A stretch of DNA of 64,000 bases, from contig DAUY01000001.1 of assembly GCA_002505345.1 (NCBI GenBank), forward strand, positions 35,197 to 99,196, read 5' to 3'. This stretch comes from Methanomassiliicoccaceae archaeon UBA370. Lineage in GTDB: Archaea; Thermoplasmatota; Thermoplasmata; Methanomassiliicoccales; Methanomethylophilaceae. Shown here in pieces: positions 59,456 through 64,000 of this stretch. Within the stretch, counting starts at the first letter, position 1. Each line of letters starts with the position of its first letter. The notes below the pieces were generated by a model. It searched no databases and had not been told where the DNA came from. It worked only from the letters and a program-made list of their open reading frames with translations. A program made the translations under genes and the position numbers.

Positions 59456-60208
59456 TTGATACCGATAAAAATCGAGGGTCTGACAGCAGGATATGACGGC
59501 CGGGCGGTGTTCAGCAACGTCGACCTGGAACTAAAGGACCGAGATTTTCTGGCGGTCATCGGTCCAAACGGCGGCGGAAAGACGACGCTCTTCAGGGCGA
59601 TCCTGGGACTTATAAAGCCCATGGGAGGCACCGTGAAAGTGTTCGGAGAGGAACCTGCCGGGTCGCCCTCGGGCATAGGATACGTTCCGCAGAACGAGAA
59701 TCTGGACTCCGAGTACCCCATAAGTGCCAGAGAAGTGGTACTAATGGGAATGAGGTGCAAAAAGGGCCTGAGGCCGTTCTATTCCAAGGAAGAGAAGGAG
59801 GCGGCCGAGAGGGCAATGGAATATGCCGAGGTCTCGGATTTCGCCGACAGCCGGATAAGCAAGCTTTCGGGAGGACAGAGGCAGCGGGTGTATCTGGCCA
59901 GGGCGCTTGCGCCGGAACCTAAGATACTCATGCTTGACGAACCCACCGCGAGCCTGGACCCTTCGATGAAAGACTGCACTTATGATATACTCAGGAAGTT
60001 GAACAAGGACGGCATTGCTATAATGCTGATCACCCACGATATGAGCAGCATATCCCATGATGTCAAACGGGTCGCCTGCATGAACCACAGGCTCATCGTC
60101 AACGATGCGCCGGAGATAACCCAGGAAATGATCGCATTGGGATTCCATTGCATTCCTGAGCTTGTGCATATCGGCCACTGCGACTGCGGAGGTCACAACA
60201 ATGGTTGA
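59456..60208 (+). CDS. znuC: Metal ABC transporter ATP-binding protein (ZnuC-like)
   Basis: A 250-residue ABC ATPase. Walker A GPNGGGKTT near 40, signature LSGGQRQRVYLARAL, Walker B ILMLDEPTASLD and the H-loop LITHDMSS are present. The start is TTG at 59456, with GGAGG 9 bases before it; no ATG fits. The C-terminus has an unusual Cys/His tail, HIGHCDCGGHNNG, which may bind metal and sense cytoplasmic zinc. Overlaps znuB by 8 bases. Confidence 0.92.
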   Translation: MIPIKIEGLTAGYDGRAVFSNVDLELKDRDFLAVIGPNGGGKTTLFRAILGLIKPMGGTVKVFGEEPAGSPSGIGYVPQNENLDSEYPISAREVVLMGMRCKKGLRPFYSKEEKEAAERAMEYAEVSDFADSRISKLSGGQRQRVYLARALAPEPKILMLDEPTASLDPSMKDCTYDILRKLNKDGIAIMLITHDMSSISHDVKRVACMNHRLIVNDAPEITQEMIALGFHCIPELVHIGHCDCGGHNNG

Positions 60209-61067
60209 TTGGATTGCGGCATTCTCTATGCCTCTGATTCAGAACATGTTCATCGTCGCTGCCGTAGCATGCGTGCTATGCGGGGTGGTGGGCACCCTCG
60301 TCGTCGTAAAAAGGATGGTATTCGTAACGGGCGGAATAGCTCACACCACCTTCGGAGGCGTTGGCCTGGCGTACTATGTGATGTCTGTGATTGCAGTATC
60401 GTGGTTCACCCCCATGGTCGGCGCGGCCTTGTTCGCGGTGGTTTCCGCGGTCATAATGGCTCTCCCTATGGTCTCAAAGAAGATGAGGGAGGATTCGGTC
60501 ATCGGAGTGCTCTGGTCCGTGGGAATGGCGCTGGGAGTGATCTTCATGAGCCTCATGGACAGGTCCGTCGTCACTCCCAGGTCTTTCGAGAGCATACTTT
60601 TCGGAGATATACTTCTGGTCGGAAGCTCCGAGCTCATGGTCATCGCTATCGTAACGGTACTGTCGCTGGCGATCATCGCCGTGTTCTTCAGAGACTTGCA
60701 GGTCCTGACCTTCGACGAGACCCATGCCAAGCTCAGCGGTATCAACATCACGGTGATGAACCTGGTCCTGTACGTACTGATAGCCCTGACATGCGTAGTA
60801 GCCTTGAACGTGGTGGGCATAGTCATGGTCATAGCTCTGATAACGATACCTGCGGCCATGTCAAACATGTTCACCGACAGCCTGAAGGAGATGATGGTTG
60901 TCTCCGTGGGGCTGTCCCTGATAATGGCGTTCTTCGGCCTCGTGATAGCCATAGGTGCAGACATACCTCCTGGTGCCACAGTATCGGTGACGATGGGAGT
61001 GCTGTTCATCACCGCAATAACGGTAAAAACAGCTATGGCAAAGGTTGGGCAGGGGAAAGCGGAATGA
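60201..61067 (+). CDS. znuB: Metal ABC transporter permease (ZnuB-like)
   Basis: A 288-residue permease of the ABC-3 family with about eight hydrophobic helices. VVKRMVFVTGGIAHTTFGGVGLAYY is the typical cytoplasmic coupling region near the start. The ATG at 60201 follows GGAGGT and sits within the end of znuC; the reading frame extends upstream but the family begins here. It completes a three-gene import system for zinc or a related divalent metal. Confidence 0.92.
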   Translation: MVDWIAAFSMPLIQNMFIVAAVACVLCGVVGTLVVVKRMVFVTGGIAHTTFGGVGLAYYVMSVIAVSWFTPMVGAALFAVVSAVIMALPMVSKKMREDSVIGVLWSVGMALGVIFMSLMDRSVVTPRSFESILFGDILLVGSSELMVIAIVTVLSLAIIAVFFRDLQVLTFDETHAKLSGINITVMNLVLYVLIALTCVVALNVVGIVMVIALITIPAAMSNMFTDSLKEMMVVSVGLSLIMAFFGLVIAIGADIPPGATVSVTMGVLFITAITVKTAMAKVGQGKAE

Positions 61068-61745
61068 TCATATACGGTCGAGCAGCGCCCCGATCCCTCC
61101 GATCACGTCGGTGACCCCCGCATCCTCCCAGTCTTTCAGGGTGCAACCCCCTGAAAGCACTCCGATGAAGGAGGCTCCGGAGTCCCTGGCAGTGTGCCAA
61201 TCGCCTAGGTTATCTCCAAGATACAGGACCTCTCTCGGCTCCACTCCCATCTCTTCCGCAAGATGCCTCATGGCCATAGGCGATGGCTTCGCATCGCCGT
61301 AGGGATAATCATCCCTGCACACTACGGCATCGAAACGGCCATAGATGTTCCATATCCCAAGGACCGACTCGGCATAGTCTCTTCCGCCCCTCGTTAAGAT
61401 CCCCACTTTGTAGTCCTGTTTCTTCAGGGCGTCCATGGTCTCGACGGCCAGCGGGAACGGCGAGGCCTCCAGATAATATTGTTTTTCGATCTCGGTGCTC
61501 TTGCGGTTGATCTTTTGGATTATGTATTCGGAGTCGTCCCATCTGCCTGCATCGTATATCCATTGGTACACTGGCACTTTCATGAGGCGCTCGTCCCCCT
61601 TCCAATCGTGTTTTCCTATGGGGATGCCTTCTTCTTCCATCACCTCAGCCACGACGTTGTGAAGTCGGGGATAGTCCACCCTAGTGTTCATGAAAGTGCC
61701 GTCCATGTCAAAACCGACAGCCTTGATATGGGGATCCAGTGCCAT
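61068..61745 (-). CDS. HAD-superfamily phosphatase (phosphoglycolate-phosphatase-like)
   Basis: A 225-residue HAD hydrolase. Motif I is GFDMDGTFMNTR with the nucleophile Asp, motif II ILTRGG, motif III with K in KPSPMAMR, and motif IV LYLGDNLGDWHTAR. The cap is helical, as in the phosphoglycolate phosphatase group. Substrate unknown. It converges with znuB (no gap) and is divergent from nothing: rnpB lies upstream on the same strand. Confidence 0.9.
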   Translation of the reverse strand: MALDPHIKAVGFDMDGTFMNTRVDYPRLHNVVAEVMEEEGIPIGKHDWKGDERLMKVPVYQWIYDAGRWDDSEYIIQKINRKSTEIEKQYYLEASPFPLAVETMDALKKQDYKVGILTRGGRDYAESVLGIWNIYGRFDAVVCRDDYPYGDAKPSPMAMRHLAEEMGVEPREVLYLGDNLGDWHTARDSGASFIGVLSGGCTLKDWEDAGVTDVIGGIGALLDRI

Positions 61746-61783
61746 GGACCTGAATGTGCCACGTTGTTAATAACGTTAATCAA

Positions 61784-61796
61784 AGAATAAAAAGAG
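61784..61796 (-). terminator. T-rich terminator of RNase P RNA
   Basis: On the minus strand, directly after the P1 helix of the RNase P RNA, the sequence CTCTTTTTATTCTTT provides a poly-T tract, the usual archaeal intrinsic termination signal. Confidence 0.55.
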
Positions 61797-62095
61797 TCAT
61801 GTGAGAGTAGTAGCCCCCCTTCTGTTTCAGGCGGCATTCGACTAATGCACCCTACCCGCCGGTCCAGGGCAGATCATCCCGGCTGTATGAGCTTGCTCCG
61901 ATGAGGTGTCGCCGTTTCACCAAATCTCCGGGAACGTCACTGTCTTCAGATCACGCTTTTTACCGGAGCTGTGTCGTTTCTGGGCCCTTGCCGAGGCTCT
62001 CGCCCCGCAGCATTTCGCTGCTCATCTTGCCCTCGGAGGAGGGAACTTCCTCAGCTGGACCGAAGTCCTACCGTCAGCCGCCCTCTCTCTCATGA
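61797..62095 (-). ncRNA. rnpB: RNase P RNA
   Basis: The 421-base gap between the HAD gene and the SPFH gene holds RNase P RNA on the minus strand. Conserved elements in order: GAGGAAGTTCC (CR-I), AGAAACGACACAG (CR-II/III region), GGTGAAACGGCGAC, and ACAGAAGGGGGGCTAC (CR-V). The ends form P1: TCATG-A-GAGAG at the 5' end pairs with CTCTC-A-CATGA at the 3' end, setting the limits at about 299 nt. It cleaves pre-tRNA 5' leaders together with Rnp proteins, one of which (rnp4) is at 19 kb. Ends are accurate to a few bases. Confidence 0.9.
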
Positions 62096-62112
62096 CGCAC
62101 GCCAATTGTAGA

Positions 62113-62130
62113 AGGGATATATGTTTTAAT
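62113..62130 (-). promoter_or_regulatory. Promoter of RNase P RNA
   Basis: On the minus strand, AAAACATATATCC (around 62113-62126) is a TATA element about 25 bases before the predicted 5' end at 62095, consistent with start of transcription at P1. Confidence 0.55.
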
Positions 62131-62166
62131 CGGAAATAAAAAAAAGTAAAAAGTTTCGTTAATGTT

Positions 62167-63258
62167 TCAAATTCTGCCTTTGTTGTCCTTGTCGACCATT
62201 CCGGTGGATTCCTTGAGCTCCTTGTCCATCATGGCGTCGATCCTTTCGGCTTCGGCCTGTATTTCTTCTGGCTTAGGGATGTTGCCCAGGATGTCGTCGG
62301 TGTTACCGAAGGCCTTCTCGATATCCTCTATGGTGGATACTGCCCTGTCAGGAGACTTGGCTGCGGATCCGACATACTCGGAAATGCCATCCATCAGCCT
62401 GGTGACCTCCATGGGGAAGAATATCTTCGAGGATTCGCCCTGTCCGACCTTGACCATCGTGTCCATCGAAAGCACCGAAAGGGCCTTGGAATCCATGGAA
62501 GCCGCGCCCACAGAGAGGATACGCAGCCTCTGAGCCTCTCCCTGGCCCTCGAGTATCGTGGCCACCCTGGTACCTTCGGCCTCGAGGACCATGGCCTGCC
62601 TGCGTCCCTCGGCCTGAAGGATGCGGGATTTCTTCTCTCCCTCTGCCTTGAGGATCGCGGCTCTCTTGAGCCCGTCCGCCTCGAGGATGGCTGCACGCCT
62701 CTTCCTCTCTGCGGAGGTCTGCTCCTCCATGGAGTCCTTGACCTTCGCCGCAGGGTCCACTTCGCGTATCTCGACGGCTTCGACCCTTACGCCCCACTTG
62801 TCGGTGCTCTCGTCAAGGGTGTCCCTAAGCTGGAGGTTTATGGTCTCCCTGTTAGAAAGTATCTGATCGAGCTCCATCTCTCCTATGACGGCCCTTAGCG
62901 TGGTCTGTGCCAGGCTGACGGTGGCCACCTTGTACTGAGTCACTTCGAAATAGGCTTTCTTTGGGTCGGTCACCTTGATGTATATGATGGCGTCCACGTT
63001 TACAGGCGAGTTGTCCTTGGTTATGACTTCCTGTCTGGGGATGTCCAGAACTTCTGTGCGCAGATCAAGCTTGACGACCTGGTTTATTAGCGGAAACACA
63101 ACGTTAAGACCTTGGTTAAGTATCCTAACGAATTTACCGAGCCTCATGTATATGCCCTGTTCGTAGGGCTGAACGATCTTCACCCCGCTTATCACGATCA
63201 GAACTATGACGAAAATCACCAGTAGGGCGATCGTCATCAGAATTGTATTGCTGTCCAT
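62167..63258 (-). CDS. SPFH/Band 7 (stomatin-like) membrane protein
   Basis: A 363-residue protein. An N-terminal membrane helix (about 5-27) is followed by the SPFH domain, with YEQGIYMRLGKFVRILNQGLNVVFP, VDAIIYIKVTDPKKAYFEV and a long Ala/Glu/Lys coiled coil (about 185-250: RKRRAAILEADGLKRAAILKAEG repeats). The C-terminus is acidic and helical. Stomatin-like proteins with an NfeD partner scaffold membrane microdomains and are cut by membrane proteases. It is 44 bases downstream of nfeD on the same strand. Confidence 0.92.
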   Translation of the reverse strand: MDSNTILMTIALLVIFVIVLIVISGVKIVQPYEQGIYMRLGKFVRILNQGLNVVFPLINQVVKLDLRTEVLDIPRQEVITKDNSPVNVDAIIYIKVTDPKKAYFEVTQYKVATVSLAQTTLRAVIGEMELDQILSNRETINLQLRDTLDESTDKWGVRVEAVEIREVDPAAKVKDSMEEQTSAERKRRAAILEADGLKRAAILKAEGEKKSRILQAEGRRQAMVLEAEGTRVATILEGQGEAQRLRILSVGAASMDSKALSVLSMDTMVKVGQGESSKIFFPMEVTRLMDGISEYVGSAAKSPDRAVSTIEDIEKAFGNTDDILGNIPKPEEIQAEAERIDAMMDKELKESTGMVDKDNKGRI

Positions 63259-63302
63259 TTGTTTTTCCTCCGATATTTTACATTAAAACTTGAAATCGAC
63301 CC

Positions 63303-63752
63303 TCACTCTTCGGGCTCTATGAAAACGTGCACTCCTTCGCTCCTGATGACCCTCGCCTTGGTGCCAGCTTTGACGGGCTCCTCCGAGTTTGCGCTCCATG
63401 TGTCCGTCCCGATGCGAACCTTTCCTTTCAAGGTCCCCGGCACTGTATCGACAGTGACTATGCACTTCTCACCAACGAGAGTGTCGGTTATGGTCGTCGA
63501 CGGCGGTTCTGGCTTCCCCAGGAATCTGTAGGCATATATTGTCAAGAGGGTGACAGGAATGGCCACAACTATGGCCAATGCGACCGAGTACCACGTGAAA
63601 AGCAGTTCGGGTTTGAAAAGACCCAGCCCCCCTATGATGATGAAAATGATTGCAGGGATGATCATAAACACCCCCGGCATCGTGGCCTCCACTATCAGGA
63701 GTATCAATCCGATGATTATCAGAAGCAACGCAACGGCCATCGCAAGATCCAT
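63303..63752 (-). CDS. NfeD family membrane protein
   Basis: A 149-residue short-form NfeD. Two to three membrane helices (about 4-23, 28-47, 53-75) precede a C-terminal OB-fold (about 88-149: LVGEKCIVTVDTVPGTLKGKVRIGTDTWSA). The long form's ClpP-like protease domain is missing. Placement before the stomatin-like gene is the classic pairing. It is the first gene of the two-gene operon. Confidence 0.92.
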   Translation of the reverse strand: MDLAMAVALLLIIIGLILLIVEATMPGVFMIIPAIIFIIIGGLGLFKPELLFTWYSVALAIVVAIPVTLLTIYAYRFLGKPEPPSTTITDTLVGEKCIVTVDTVPGTLKGKVRIGTDTWSANSEEPVKAGTKARVIRSEGVHVFIEPEE

Positions 63753-63874
63753 GCGACGCCATGCACTTTTCGTTATTTAATCATGCGTCAATAAGAAAAT
63801 CACGTTATTTTTTCCCTGACCAGGTCTGTTTCGACGGTAAACCTTATTAACTGAATCTTATTACTCGGGATGGA

Positions 63875-63961
63875 GCAGGGGTAGTCAAGCATGGCCAACG
63901 ACGCTAGGTTGAGGGCCTAGTCCTTAGTGGTCCGCGTGTTCAAATCACGTCCCCTGCACCA
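63875..63961 (+). tRNA. tRNA-Leu (GAG)
   Basis: Acceptor GCAGGGG/CCCCTGC; D-arm GTCAAGCATGGCCAACG; anticodon stem CTAGG/CCTAG with loop TTGAGGG, anticodon GAG (Leu). A long class II variable arm and T-loop GTTCAAATC follow. The discriminator is A, and CCA is encoded (63959-63961), unlike tRNA-His in this window. An AT-rich stretch (63843-63863) is the likely promoter, and a pyrimidine-rich TTCTTCCTTTC follows. Confidence 0.96.
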
Positions 63962-64000
63962 TTCTTCCTTTCACTCTTCTTATTCCATTAAAATTGAGCT

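Noticed and set aside
61746..62166. Small proteins in the gap before the SPFH gene
   Set aside because: Short frames there coincide with RNase P RNA, whose conserved elements and P1 helix are clear on the minus strand.
1..64000. CRISPR arrays, insertion sequences, integrases or prophage genes
   Set aside because: No regularly spaced repeats, transposase motifs, integrase motifs or phage structural genes were seen in reading the window.

Overview
The window is a contiguous stretch of a methanogenic archaeon's chromosome, most likely a member of the Methanomassiliicoccales (H2-dependent methylotrophic methanogens). Supporting points are a complete mcrBDGA operon, the methanogenesis marker genes for MCR activation, a cobamide:coenzyme M methyltransferase of the MtbA/MtaA type, archaeal translation and replication proteins (DP2 of PolD, uL16/L10e, Rpo3), archaeal RNase P RNA, and a near-total avoidance of TAG stop codons, as expected where UAG can be read as pyrrolysine. 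No pyl gene lies in the window, so the order-level assignment is inference.

Layout. 1-1.5 kb: end of the rps4-rps11-rpoD operon. 1.6-10 kb (minus): PolD large subunit, a NOG1-like GTPase and a 1,351-residue surface protein with a lamin-tail-like domain. 10.1-13.2 kb (plus): a lipid operon of tetraether-synthase-like radical SAM enzyme, 8-Cys ferredoxin and geranylgeranyl reductase, convergent with an aminotransferase-hypothetical-mevalonate kinase operon. 15.8-20.2 kb: small membrane protein, HD hydrolase, SerS, CRM-domain protein, RNase P protein 4. 20.4-24.5 kb (plus): L10e, Dph2, MtxX, then QueD-QueC-QueE. 24.4-28.8 kb: Fe-S assembly (NifX-like, Mrp, SufB, SufC) and an iron-sulfur flavoprotein. 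28.7-31.1 kb (minus): three uncharacterised envelope or Cys-rich genes. 31.2-39.7 kb: PUA protein, SepF, SAMHD1-like HD protein, a possible structured RNA, CadD-like transporter, RtcB with tRNA-His, ArgF, RecJ/GAN, exonuclease, phosphoesterase.

39.8-56.7 kb is the methanogenesis core: methyl-CoM methyltransferase, DUF169 protein, mcrBDGA, DUF2098 and PRC-barrel genes, a minus-strand trio containing a predicted regulator, and divergently atwA-mcrC-mmp3-mmp6-mmp5-mmp15-mmp17-mmp7. The enzyme and most of its known ATP-dependent activation machinery thus sit within 15 kb. mcrC has left the mcr operon and lies behind atwA. The regulator's upstream region carries a perfect 7-bp inverted repeat whose half-site recurs at the atwA start. 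I regard this divergent regulator, its operator and its two uncharacterised partners as the best candidate for an undescribed control system.

56.8-64 kb: a GlcD-type flavoprotein, a Znu-type metal ABC transporter with an inverted repeat in its promoter, a HAD phosphatase, RNase P RNA (minus, about 299 nt), an SPFH/NfeD pair, and tRNA-Leu(GAG). No CRISPR array, insertion sequence, integrase or prophage gene was seen; this looks like core chromosome. Functions are read from remembered family features, with no database search.
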